64,000 nucleotides of DNA from JBASEY01 sp049652745 (GTDB lineage: Bacteria > CSSED10-310): NCBI GenBank assembly GCA_049652745.1, contig JBASEY010000026.1:1-64000 (forward strand), read 5' to 3'. Shown piece after piece: positions 26,681-35,357 of the stretch. How positions within the stretch are numbered: the stretch's first letter is position 1; the number at the start of each line of letters is the position of its first letter. The notes below the pieces were generated by a model, which saw only the letters and a program-made list of their open reading frames with translations, ran no database searches and was not told the origin of the DNA. The position numbers and the translations under genes were made by a program.

Positions 26681-28052
26681 CGGTTTTTATGTCGCTATGA
26701 CGATGTATTTCGATTAAAAGCTTATCGATCTCATCATCGACAGTGTCACGCCGATTAATCAAGAACTCCAAAGGAAGACTGCCTTTTTCCCCGATTGGAA
26801 AAGAGATGACCTTGAAACCGGTGTCGCTCAAATAATACTGTAGTGACGCATGGGTGATATCGGTTGAAATGACCACGGTTTGTTCCGCATTGCCCTGTTT
26901 GATGATTTGATGTGCGACTTCCCGGTCGTTAGCTTTTATGAATTCTTGAAAATAAACCATCGCAGTGACCGCTTGGCCGACCAATACCAGGAATGCGATG
27001 AATGTACAGAGTGTTTTCAGTCGGTTTCTCATTTTTCCATCGGCTTTGAAACGATTGAACACAGTAGAGACGGCAAGGATCAAAACAGGCGCCATAAACA
27101 GGGTATCATGCCTGCCGGGAAGCAACATGGGTTTGCGTAAGGACAACAGCATCGCTAGAGCCCAGGGCGCCAAGCCGAAAAACAAGAAATAGGTGGTTTT
27201 AGGTTGGGACTGTCGAAAACAGAAAACGGCTGATATCAGGAGAAGGGCAAGCAGAGAAGCCGTAGCAATAACGGCGGCTGTCGGCAATGTCGGTGTGTTC
27301 ATGAACTGAGCTTTGCCGGAGAAAGACAGCAATGTTTCCCAGAAATGAATGAATTTGGGTGGTGGAACCCAACTGGTCGTATCATGGGTCAGTTGAATGT
27401 ATAATCCCGGCAGCCAAAGCAGGCTTCCCAGGGCGATCCAAACATGAATGCGGAGATTCTTTCTGAAGCTCCAAGCCAGATAACAACCCCACAGCAGCCA
27501 GCCGTAATTATGAGTATAAATCAGTAGAATGAGTGCCGGAATGAGGGGCCATCCCCGTCCAGGCGACTGATTTTCAACAATCATGAAAGCGATGGCAAAT
27601 AGGAATAGAAATGAAGCCATCGCATAGGCACGGGTTTCTTGGGCAAAGTAGAGTTGTGTCGGGGAAAGCGCCAGGAAAGCGGTTAACGCAAAAGTAACGA
27701 GTTGATTTTTTGTCAATCGCCATGTCAGCCAGGCGGCGGTCAGCAGGGTAGCGGAGCTGAACAAAGCAGAAAGGCTTCTCAAGGCGGTTTCAGAGCTGCC
27801 GAACAGGTATATCCAAAATTTGAGCGTCAGGTAATAAAGAGGCGGTGAGGAGTCATGAAGCAGAGTTTTCACTATCATCGACGGCGATTTTTGAGCCAGC
27901 AGAGCGGCCCAGGCCTCGTCAGCCCACAGACTTTGATGATCGAGATGTCGAAAGCGTAAAACCCAGCCTATACCGAGCGGGATGGCGAGCCACAGATACA
28001 AATTTTTTGATGGTCCGGGATGTTGAACTGAGTGGTTTGAAAGGTTATTCAT
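26490..28052 (-). CDS. GT-C membrane glycosyltransferase (PMT_2/ArnT-like)
   Basis: The 520-residue protein has an N-terminal helix and the signature RHLDHQSLWADEAWAALLAQK with SSPPLYYLTLKFWIYLFGSSETALRSLSALFSSATLLTAAWL, the acidic loop and second-helix pattern of PMT_2/ArnT-like transferases, then YFAQETRAYAM. About ten hydrophobic segments are seen, followed by a soluble C-terminal domain (VVISTDITHASLQYYLSDTGFKV). The frame is open to 28376, but the part before residue MNNLSNHS overlaps the radical SAM gene; ATG 28052 overlaps it by eight bases only. No clear ribosome site is present, consistent with coupling to the upstream radical SAM gene. Confidence 0.8.
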   Translation of the reverse strand: MNNLSNHSVQHPGPSKNLYLWLAIPLGIGWVLRFRHLDHQSLWADEAWAALLAQKSPSMIVKTLLHDSSPPLYYLTLKFWIYLFGSSETALRSLSALFSSATLLTAAWLTWRLTKNQLVTFALTAFLALSPTQLYFAQETRAYAMASFLFLFAIAFMIVENQSPGRGWPLIPALILLIYTHNYGWLLWGCYLAWSFRKNLRIHVWIALGSLLWLPGLYIQLTHDTTSWVPPPKFIHFWETLLSFSGKAQFMNTPTLPTAAVIATASLLALLLISAVFCFRQSQPKTTYFLFFGLAPWALAMLLSLRKPMLLPGRHDTLFMAPVLILAVSTVFNRFKADGKMRNRLKTLCTFIAFLVLVGQAVTAMVYFQEFIKANDREVAHQIIKQGNAEQTVVISTDITHASLQYYLSDTGFKVISFPIGEKGSLPLEFLINRRDTVDDEIDKLLIEIHRHSDIKTVIVALAGTVDANLALVDHLDGLWSRAATLPLESPRPYNSVHHLIFYTLAGSESVDRTSAHPLP

Positions 28053-29481
28053 GGGATGCAAGCGCATCGAGCGCTCTTCGCCATATTCTCTTTCGTTTTG
28101 CCGGCGCCTGTTTTCCATCGCGCACAGCGACATGGCTGAACCATTTTCTTTGGGCTTCGGCCAAAATTTCTTCAAGATCATCGGATGAGAGTTCTTCTGT
28201 TCGAATGACTGCAGAATCGAATCCGGTATAGTGTGTCCAATCGTCGTCCAGCAGGTATCCTTTTTCCTTAGCCATATCGTAATATTTGCTGCCCGGCATC
28301 GGTGTACAGACGGAAAATTGAGCGGTCGTCGGATTGAGTTCGAGAGCCAGGTCAAGGGTTTTACGGGCTGTCTCACGGGTTTCTCCGGGTAAACCGAAAG
28401 TAAACGTCAAATGAAATTGTATGCCAAGATCACGAGTGATCGTGATGATCTCACGCGCAGTCTTCAGGTCCAGTTTTTTGCCGGACGCGTCGACGATCTT
28501 TTGGTCGCCGCTTTCTACGCCGTATTTGACGCTGAACAAGCCGGCGGCTTTCATTTTCTCTAAAATTTCACGATCCATCCCATCGGCTCTGGCCATAATC
28601 GCCCAAGGTATCTTCAGATCGCGTTTTTTGATTTCATCGCATAGTTTGATCATGCGATTTTTCCCGATATTGAATGTGTCATCGTCGAAATAGACGGATT
28701 TGTAATCGTATGTTTCGACCAGCCAGGCCATTTCATCCGCGACGTCCACCGGGTTTCGAACACGATAATTGGCACCCCCGTAGATAAGTTGAGGCCAAAG
28801 ACAGAAAATGCACATGTAAGGACATCCTCTGCTGGCCCACATCTGAGCGCTGGGTTGCGCGATACCGCCGGCTTCATCGTAGTAATTCATCATCGGCAAT
28901 TGGTGGCGGCTGGGCCACGGCAACTCGTCGATGTTCTGCAGCAGTTCACGTTCAGGATTGATTTGCGCAGTTCCGGCTGCGTCGCGATAATTCAAGCCTT
29001 TTATCGCACTCAAGGGTGCACCGGTCTCCAGAGCGTTGACCAGTTCCAACAGGATATACTCGTATTCACCGCGAAAAACATAATCCACATCCGGAAAATC
29101 ATCCAGAAAGTCCGCTCCCGTCATCAGGTGATTGGGACCGCAAAACGCGATTTTTCCATCGTAACCCAAACCCTTGCGGATTCGTTCAACCATTTTCAAA
29201 TCGTAGGGGAATGAGGGTGTTGAAACTTCCATAACCAGTAAATCCGGCTGAGATTTCTGGATTTTATACAAAAATGTTTCCGTGGTAAGACGCTCGGCTA
29301 TCCCATCGATAATTCGAGGGAAATATCCGTTTCGCTCCAGAATGGCGGCGGCATAGGCCAGAAAAAACGGAAACGGCATGTATCGGCTTTCCTGAACCTC
29401 CAGATGAGGCCAGCGGGAGCCGGCGCGCACACCGTAAAAACCGGGTTTGCTCCAAGGAGAATTTACAAGAACACAACGCAT
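28045..29481 (-). CDS. B12-binding-type radical SAM protein
   Basis: The 478-residue protein has an N-terminal cobalamin-binding-type half (LAYAAAILERNGYFPRIIDG, FCGPNHLMTGADFLDDFPDVDYVFRGEYEYILLELV, replacing GGIHPT with GPNHLM) and a radical SAM core with CPYMCIFC (C220-x3-C224-x2-C227), GVESGDQKIVDA and FTFGLPGETRETARKTLDLALEL. The ATG at 29481 has AAAGGAC upstream and matches the family N-terminus; the longer open frame to 29631 is not needed. It overlaps the following GT-C gene by eight bases, and both run on the minus strand. A second radical SAM gene is divergent at 29830. Confidence 0.87.
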   Translation of the reverse strand: MRCVLVNSPWSKPGFYGVRAGSRWPHLEVQESRYMPFPFFLAYAAAILERNGYFPRIIDGIAERLTTETFLYKIQKSQPDLLVMEVSTPSFPYDLKMVERIRKGLGYDGKIAFCGPNHLMTGADFLDDFPDVDYVFRGEYEYILLELVNALETGAPLSAIKGLNYRDAAGTAQINPERELLQNIDELPWPSRHQLPMMNYYDEAGGIAQPSAQMWASRGCPYMCIFCLWPQLIYGGANYRVRNPVDVADEMAWLVETYDYKSVYFDDDTFNIGKNRMIKLCDEIKKRDLKIPWAIMARADGMDREILEKMKAAGLFSVKYGVESGDQKIVDASGKKLDLKTAREIITITRDLGIQFHLTFTFGLPGETRETARKTLDLALELNPTTAQFSVCTPMPGSKYYDMAKEKGYLLDDDWTHYTGFDSAVIRTEELSSDDLEEILAEAQRKWFSHVAVRDGKQAPAKRKRIWRRALDALASHE

Positions 29482-29829
29482 GATAACTGTCCTTTCCAGT
29501 GCAACGACACCTATCATTTTATCGTTCGGCGGCCGATCAATCAACTCGGGTGGCTCAACCGCCGGAAGAAGCCATGAAAGGCGGCTCAAAACCATTTGCT
29601 TCAAGCGATTTCTTCTGCGAAATTCGACCAATGCGCCGTAAGCTGGACGCTTTAGCTGGAACAGTGGTTAAGGAAAACCTGACTTTTTGTTGGATTTATG
29701 CCGTGAAAATCTTTCGACCCACCGTTCAACTGGAAACTGGTAAAATGGCTGCATTCACGTGTTTCATTTCGCTGATGATTGACAGCATTCACTGAAGCGT
29801 TTACTGTCCTGGATGGAAGGAGATTACCC
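29482..29829. other. Divergent intergenic region with one recognisable promoter
   Basis: The 348-base gap between two divergent radical SAM genes holds TTGACA-17-TACTGT (29779-29807) facing right. Nothing else definite is seen; no credible gene. Confidence 0.5.
29779..29807 (+). promoter_or_regulatory. Sigma70-type promoter of the radical SAM gene at 29830
   Basis: TTGACA (29779-29784) and TACTGT (29802-29807) are 17 bases apart. Transcription would start near 29814, right before the ribosome site GGAAGGAG (29815-29822). This supports the GTG start at 29830 over the longer frame, whose first codon lies in the -35 box. Confidence 0.6.
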
Positions 29830-31296
29830 GTGAAGATTTTATGTTTGAATCCTCCATTTTTAAAACTTTATTCGAGGGAACAGCGAAGCCCTGCGGTCAC
29901 GAAAAGCGGCACGATATATTACCCGATGTGGTTGGCATACGGCGCCGGATCACTGCTGAAAGCAGGTCATGACGTCGATTTGATCGACGGTGTCACGCGC
30001 AATTGGACGCGGCAGGATGTTCAAGATTATCTGCTGACGCACAAACCGGAAATGATCGTCTTCGCATCGTCGACTCCCAGCATTCATAACGATCAGCAGA
30101 TCGCCGAGCTGGCCAAATCGATTTTGCCCGAATCGGTCATCGTATTCGTCGGTGTACATGTTTCAGCGGAGCCGAACAGGACTTTGGATGATTGCAGTGC
30201 GATCGATGCCGTGGCGGTCGGGGAGTTCGATTATACGCTGGTTGAGCTGGCAACGGCAGTGGAGCAAAAGCATACTGAATGGAGTGGCATCGACGGCATA
30301 GCGTGGCGGTGGAACGGTGAGGTGGTCATCAACAGGCGGCGGGATTACATCCAGGACTTGGACGCTCTGCCTATGGTCGCTGAAATTTACCATAAATATC
30401 TTGATTTCAAAGATTATTTTTATTCGATCGCCCGATGGCCGGAAGTCACGTTGATCACTGGTAGAGGGTGCGATCACCATTGTATTTACTGCGTTTATCC
30501 GCAAAACATGACCGGGCACAGAGTGCGGTATCGAAGTATCGAAAACGTACTGGATGAATGGGAATATGTCGAGAAGAATTTTCCCGGCGTGAAGGAGCTG
30601 TTCATCGAGGACGACGCCATGACGCTGGACACCGACAGGCTCCAAAAGTTGATGGCGCGAAAAATTGAACGGGGTATCAAGATAGGGTTCACGGCAAATT
30701 CACGGGCGGATGTAGATTTAGAGACGCTAAAATGGCTAAAAAAAGGTGGATGTCGACTTTTATGCGTCGGATTTGAATCCGGTAATCAGGAGATTTTGAA
30801 TCGGATGGGGAAAAAACTGACGTTGGACCAAAGCTATCAGTTCGTCAAAGATGCGAAAAAAGCGGGTATTATGATTCATGGGTGTTTTTTGGTCGGTTTA
30901 CCGGGTGAAACGAAGGAAACGCTTGAGGAAACCCTGGCATTCGCGAAAAAGTTGACGACCGATACGGCTCAGTTTTTTCCGTTGATGGTCTATCCCGGCA
31001 CGGCTGCCTATCGATGGGCTCAAAAAGAAGGATATTTGTTGACCGACGATTTTTCGCAATGGCTGACCGAGGACGGGATGCACAATTGTGTTGTCGAGCG
31101 GCCGGATCTGACCAATCGGGAGTTGGTGGAATTTTGCGATCGGGCTCGGCGTGAATACTATCTCCGTCCTAGATATATGGCGTTTAAACTGAATCAGATT
31201 CTGACCCACCCAGCAGAAGCGAAACGCACGCTCAAATCGATGAAGCGTTTCTGGAAATATCTGTTGTTCGGGAGTTTCAAGAACAACAAAGAATGA
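29830..31296 (+). CDS. B12-binding-type radical SAM protein
   Basis: The 488-residue protein begins with a GTG that has GGAAGGAG seven bases upstream and gives the family N-terminus MKILCLNPPFLKLYSREQRSPA. The N-terminal half (YPMWLAYGAGSLLKAGHDVDLIDG, VFVGVHVSAEPNRTLDD, VAVGEFDYTLVELA) is of the cobalamin-binding type. The radical SAM core has CDHHCIYC (C214-x3-C218-x2-C221) and GFESGNQEIL. The first 60 residues resemble those of the protein at 4448-5878 (LNPPxFxxYxRxxxSxxVxKxxxxYxPxxLxxxAG), which suggests recent common origin. The C-terminal tail YYLRPRYMAFKLNQIL matches the FYFRP tail of other copies. It stands alone and divergent from the radical SAM/GT-C pair. Confidence 0.87.
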   Translation: MKILCLNPPFLKLYSREQRSPAVTKSGTIYYPMWLAYGAGSLLKAGHDVDLIDGVTRNWTRQDVQDYLLTHKPEMIVFASSTPSIHNDQQIAELAKSILPESVIVFVGVHVSAEPNRTLDDCSAIDAVAVGEFDYTLVELATAVEQKHTEWSGIDGIAWRWNGEVVINRRRDYIQDLDALPMVAEIYHKYLDFKDYFYSIARWPEVTLITGRGCDHHCIYCVYPQNMTGHRVRYRSIENVLDEWEYVEKNFPGVKELFIEDDAMTLDTDRLQKLMARKIERGIKIGFTANSRADVDLETLKWLKKGGCRLLCVGFESGNQEILNRMGKKLTLDQSYQFVKDAKKAGIMIHGCFLVGLPGETKETLEETLAFAKKLTTDTAQFFPLMVYPGTAAYRWAQKEGYLLTDDFSQWLTEDGMHNCVVERPDLTNRELVEFCDRARREYYLRPRYMAFKLNQILTHPAEAKRTLKSMKRFWKYLLFGSFKNNKE

Positions 31297-31365
31297 ATCC
31301 TTATTTAACGAGCCTTTAAATCTATCATTTTGAATATCGTTCAGGTCTATACAGCGTCGAAGAGG

Positions 31366-31466
31366 GATGCACGTGTAAAAACCCCATTTTGAGCCCAAAT
31401 CTCCTTCGCAAACTTTTAAAAACACCACATTGATTTGGCGCAAAATCACTTTTGCACATGCGTCAA
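31366..31466 (-). repeat. Dispersed 100-nt element, copy B
   Basis: The minus strand of this stretch begins TTGACGCATG and ends TTTTTACACGTGCATC; it is about 79 percent identical over its whole length to copy A at 1971-2072. It lies just downstream of the terminator of the 1203-residue protein gene. No reading frame is apparent. Confidence 0.65.
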
Positions 31467-31486
31467 GGGTAATGCTGTTTTTACGG

Positions 31487-31526
31487 TTAAAAAAAACGAT
31501 CTCTTCCTGTTACAGAAGAGATCGTT
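31487..31526 (-). terminator. Rho-independent terminator of the amidohydrolase gene
   Basis: A perfect 12-bp stem (AACGATCTCTTC at 31495-31506, GAAGAGATCGTT at 31515-31526) with an eight-base loop is followed on the minus strand by eight T. It lies 13 bases after the stop at 31539. Confidence 0.9.
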
Positions 31527-31538
31527 CTGAGTCACTTT

Positions 31539-34500
31539 TTATGGGTGCCAGCCAAAGCTTACGAAATCGTAGTCACCGATTAATTCGGTTATTTGAGTAT
31601 TCGTCAAACCTGCATAGAACAGAATGCCGTCTGCGGCGCCGACATCGGCCGGCCAGGCGAATGGCGGAATGATCGGCAACGACTGGGCTCCGGAAAACAA
31701 TTGGATATGGTAATGATCGAAACCGCTGAATGAGGGTGCGAAAAATAGTTCATTGTACACGTCCAGAATGACGAACAGTGGAACGACGCCTTTACTGGCG
31801 CCGGGATTGCAGATATCGATGTTCAGGTAGAAGATGTCGGAGGGACCGAATGATGTCGCCGGCATATCGATCGTGACGCCCAGTTTTTCACACGGCATTG
31901 TCGGTGTCGGTGTAGGTGTGGCGGTGGGGCCTCCCGGCGTGCTGGAAGGAGCTTGGGTCGGCGTTGCCGTCGGGCCGCCGGGTGTCGGAGTCGGACCTCC
32001 AGGTGTCGGAGTTGGGCCTCCTGGTGTCGGAGTCGGCGTCGGTTCCTGGCCGAAACACGGGTCATAACTGACGTATTCGCAGAGTTCCGGGGCTCCCAGA
32101 TAAGCCATATACAGTTCATGTTCGATGTCATGCAATTTCATGTCGCTGTTCGGGATAGAATGGGTACTGACGCCGATCGAAATACGCTTCGGCACACCGC
32201 AAATCGTGATGTCTTCCTGGTGGTTGATCCAGGGAAAATAGTCCATCATTGCCGGGTCACCGTACAGTGGACGGCCGCCGACAACGGTCAACAGCACATC
32301 GGCCGGTTCGGCGGCCAGTAGGTCGTCGTAAGGCTTCAGAGGGTTGCCCGGTATGGCCATCAGGTTGGCTCGATAGCCGACATCGATGGTGCCGACAAGG
32401 TCTTCCATCCCGACAGCCAGCGCGGCGTTACGGGTGACCATTTCAGCAAGAGTTTGTGGTGTTAAAACGCCAGCGAAATAGTCTTGGTTGATGGAGTCGG
32501 CAAACTTCATTTCAGCCAGCATGTTGTCCATGCCGGATTCCGTCCAGTCGGGAGCCAGCGCGACATTCAAACCGGCAGCCAAAGCGCCGGGCACATCCGC
32601 GACGCCGTTGTAAAGCACCCAGTTGCTGAAAGGTGACCAGATCAGATGCGCGTTCGCGTCGGCCATCAAAGCCCACTCGTTTGCGCCGCATGCCAGGCCG
32701 TGAATGATCGTCGTGCGCCAGTCCAGCATGCCCCAACTGCGCCACGTGTAAAATTCGTTTTTCGCATTGGCATTGATGCCTTCGCAAAGGTGAATGATGA
32801 ATCGGCTCCAATAATACTGTTGCTTTTTCTTGGTCAGCCAGTCATTCATCGAATTCAACGGAAAAGTAGACGCGAAGCCGCGGCCGGGATATCGTTCCAC
32901 GTTGTCGATGATCATTCCCTGTCGGCCGAAGTAATCATCACCGTGACCGTTGCAGTTTTTGCCCTGAATCATCGTGCAGCCGGCAACCAGTTGGCGGGCT
33001 TCCGCTATCTTCCACAGCTCGGTATAGCGATCACCCTCAGGTTTTTTGTATCGAATGGCGTCATATTGATCGTAAAAATCACTGTACATTGGGTGTTTCT
33101 GCCATTCATACCGCTCTTTGAACGTCTGCGGGAACGGTATTTCGCCCAAAATATTGTACGAAGGGTGGTTATGAGAATCGATCAATCCCGGGAAAATCAG
33201 GCCGTCAACATCGATGATTTCGACGCCTGCAGGTTGTGATGAGTGGATACCGACAATCGTGTCGCCTTTGATTTCAAGATAATGGTTCGCCAACACATCG
33301 CGTGAATCGTTCATCGTGACCAGATCACCGAACAGACAGTAGTGAGGAATAGGATCCCCTTCGATATCCATCGTGAAACGGGGCTGAAGCTTCCATGCTT
33401 CGAATTCGTATTGAACGATACCGGTTATCGATGACAGCGAGTCACCTCGTTTCGGGAAATAATTGTAATCCATTTCATCGTCGACACTCATCGTGTCAAA
33501 ACCATCTGAAACCGTCCATTGGCCGTATGAGTCCAAGCTGACGACGGACAGGTCGCCTTCGACCGTCACCAGGACGGATTCATAGGCTTCATCCGCGATT
33601 TCGCCGGCTGTAACGACGGTTGAAACGACGGGGTTTCCATGAGAAATGATTTCGGAGTAGGTCACATCGACAATTTCAGTCAAATTATAATACTCGGTCA
33701 CTTTCCCTTTTACCCTTACTTCGTCACCGATCTGTGGGCCGATCAACAGGTCGTTGAAGACATAAACGGCGTTCCAGGGGCCTGCGTCGTCCGCAACATA
33801 ATAGCCGTTATATTTGGCTCCGGTAACGATACCTTGAATATTGACGATTTGGTTGGCATAGGGCGAATCTCCTGACGGATTCGTCGTAAATTGGATATCG
33901 CGAATCGGTATGGTATCGAACGGTGTCGGTGTCGGTGTCGGACCTGTCGGTGTCGGCGTCGGGGCTCCTTCACCGATATCGTTATCGTCCCGAGGTTCAA
34001 TTTTGAAATTGTCGAACGAATAGTCCAGCGGGCCTTGAACATAGTCAAGCTGCATGTTCAGAACCGGGTAGAACGTATAAAAATACTGGTCATTGACTCT
34101 GATCGGTCCGGAGCCGTCGTCGATCTGCCATTCTCCGTTACCCAGGTTGGCGTTCGTGATCGTGACGTTTTCCACTCGGACAAAAACGCTTTCCCATTCT
34201 TCGAAGCCGACATCGCCGGTTTGCAGGACTGCCGGATTCGGTAACGGGTTTCCGGTGCTTAAAATTTGTATCGTGGCGCCATTCTCGAACTCCGTCAGGC
34301 CGTAATGTTCTTTGATGGTTCCTGTGACCAGGACAGCATCGCCCAAGGCTACCTGAGCACCATGGGTGTAAACAAGGATTCCGCTCCACGGGCCCTGGCC
34401 GTCCTGAATAAAGATATAGGGGTTGTCGGGTTCGAACGCATACACGATTCCATAGGTCGTGACGGTTTGGCCTTTATAGGGGGAGTCACCGGACGGATCG

Positions 34501-35150
34501 GTCGTGTATTGAATGTCGTAAATAGGTGTATAGTCTTGAGGAGGAGGTGTCGGTGTCGGGCCGGTCGGCGTCGGCCAGGGTGTGCTGGTCGGACGAGGCG
34601 TCGATGTCGGGCCGGGGGTCGGTGTCGGGCCGCCTCCGTAGAAAAATGCGGCGTTATCGACATATCCACCAAATGTATTATCAGCATAACAGCGTAATCT
34701 GCACCTGGCGGTTACAGCGTTATCCGGCGCCGTGACTTCACCGGTTGTAGCAAATTCCCAATCACCGGTATAAGTTGCGTACTTAGGATTTGAACTGGAT
34801 ATGTTTTTGTTTTCGCTGTCATACCAACTGATTAACAAACCGATACCTTTGTTGCCGGTGCCGGAGGTCGAATACAAGTAGGCTTGAAAAGTATAGGGCT
34901 GACCTCCGACGACAGGAACGACTTGAAATATTCCGGCATTCGAGGTGGATGTCGCTTGAAGACCGGCGCTGTACGATCCTGATTGGACCTGCGATGTTTC
35001 TTTGGTTACAGATGCTGCTGACTCCACTTGCCATTCAACGGGTGTATTACCATCCCAATCTTCTAAATCGCCGTTGACCAGCAGATTCTGACCCAAGCAG
35101 ACAGGTGAAATCAGAAGGGTGATAATGAGAAATCGAACGAGTGTTTGCAT
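31539..35150 (-). CDS. Large secreted multidomain amidohydrolase
   Basis: The 1203-residue protein has, in order: a signal peptide (1-20); a carbohydrate-binding-like beta domain (about 22-170: NLLVNGDLEDWDGNTPVEWQV); a Pro/Thr linker (174-205); two OB-like domains (about 208-395 and 415-600) that share DIQxTTxPSGDSPY, GPWxxIxVY and GDxVxVxGxxxExYxLTE; an amidohydrolase domain (about 605-1035) with LIDSHNH (metal ligands H660 and H662), IIHGLACG and the aspartate of APDWTESG; a second TP linker; and the C-terminal TP-tethered module ending VSFGWHP. Amidohydrolases hydrolyse C-N bonds; the substrate is unknown, and the secreted location is unusual. AGGAGG precedes the start. A terminator follows directly. 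Confidence 0.85.
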   Translation of the reverse strand: MQTLVRFLIITLLISPVCLGQNLLVNGDLEDWDGNTPVEWQVESAASVTKETSQVQSGSYSAGLQATSTSNAGIFQVVPVVGGQPYTFQAYLYSTSGTGNKGIGLLISWYDSENKNISSSNPKYATYTGDWEFATTGEVTAPDNAVTARCRLRCYADNTFGGYVDNAAFFYGGGPTPTPGPTSTPRPTSTPWPTPTGPTPTPPPQDYTPIYDIQYTTDPSGDSPYKGQTVTTYGIVYAFEPDNPYIFIQDGQGPWSGILVYTHGAQVALGDAVLVTGTIKEHYGLTEFENGATIQILSTGNPLPNPAVLQTGDVGFEEWESVFVRVENVTITNANLGNGEWQIDDGSGPIRVNDQYFYTFYPVLNMQLDYVQGPLDYSFDNFKIEPRDDNDIGEGAPTPTPTGPTPTPTPFDTIPIRDIQFTTNPSGDSPYANQIVNIQGIVTGAKYNGYYVADDAGPWNAVYVFNDLLIGPQIGDEVRVKGKVTEYYNLTEIVDVTYSEIISHGNPVVSTVVTAGEIADEAYESVLVTVEGDLSVVSLDSYGQWTVSDGFDTMSVDDEMDYNYFPKRGDSLSSITGIVQYEFEAWKLQPRFTMDIEGDPIPHYCLFGDLVTMNDSRDVLANHYLEIKGDTIVGIHSSQPAGVEIIDVDGLIFPGLIDSHNHPSYNILGEIPFPQTFKERYEWQKHPMYSDFYDQYDAIRYKKPEGDRYTELWKIAEARQLVAGCTMIQGKNCNGHGDDYFGRQGMIIDNVERYPGRGFASTFPLNSMNDWLTKKKQQYYWSRFIIHLCEGINANAKNEFYTWRSWGMLDWRTTIIHGLACGANEWALMADANAHLIWSPFSNWVLYNGVADVPGALAAGLNVALAPDWTESGMDNMLAEMKFADSINQDYFAGVLTPQTLAEMVTRNAALAVGMEDLVGTIDVGYRANLMAIPGNPLKPYDDLLAAEPADVLLTVVGGRPLYGDPAMMDYFPWINHQEDITICGVPKRISIGVSTHSIPNSDMKLHDIEHELYMAYLGAPELCEYVSYDPCFGQEPTPTPTPGGPTPTPGGPTPTPGGPTATPTQAPSSTPGGPTATPTPTPTMPCEKLGVTIDMPATSFGPSDIFYLNIDICNPGASKGVVPLFVILDVYNELFFAPSFSGFDHYHIQLFSGAQSLPIIPPFAWPADVGAADGILFYAGLTNTQITELIGDYDFVSFGWHP

Positions 35151-35289
35151 GTTTTTTTCCTCCTCAAAAACGGTGACGTCGTCGACATGCTAAATATATC
35201 TGTCAATTCATTCAGATTACAAGCGTCGGAGAATAAAATCTCCTGATGGGCTTGAGCCTTCTATCCAATGAAGTTTTTCGAGACTCAAA

Positions 35290-35343
35290 GCGATGGATCG
35301 CGAATTTTGGTGGTATTTTTCGATATTTGAAGCGATGGATCGC
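35290..35343. promoter_or_regulatory. Twin dyad GCGAT-GG-ATCGC upstream of the amidohydrolase gene
   Basis: The dyad occurs at 35290-35301 and 35332-35343, centres 42 bases apart (about four helical turns), each inside a longer AGCGATGGATCGCG match. They lie 140-190 bases before the amidohydrolase start and just after the nucleotidyltransferase stop. Possibly paired operator sites; the regulator is unknown. Confidence 0.4.
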
Positions 35344-35357
35344 GGAACTCGTAACTT

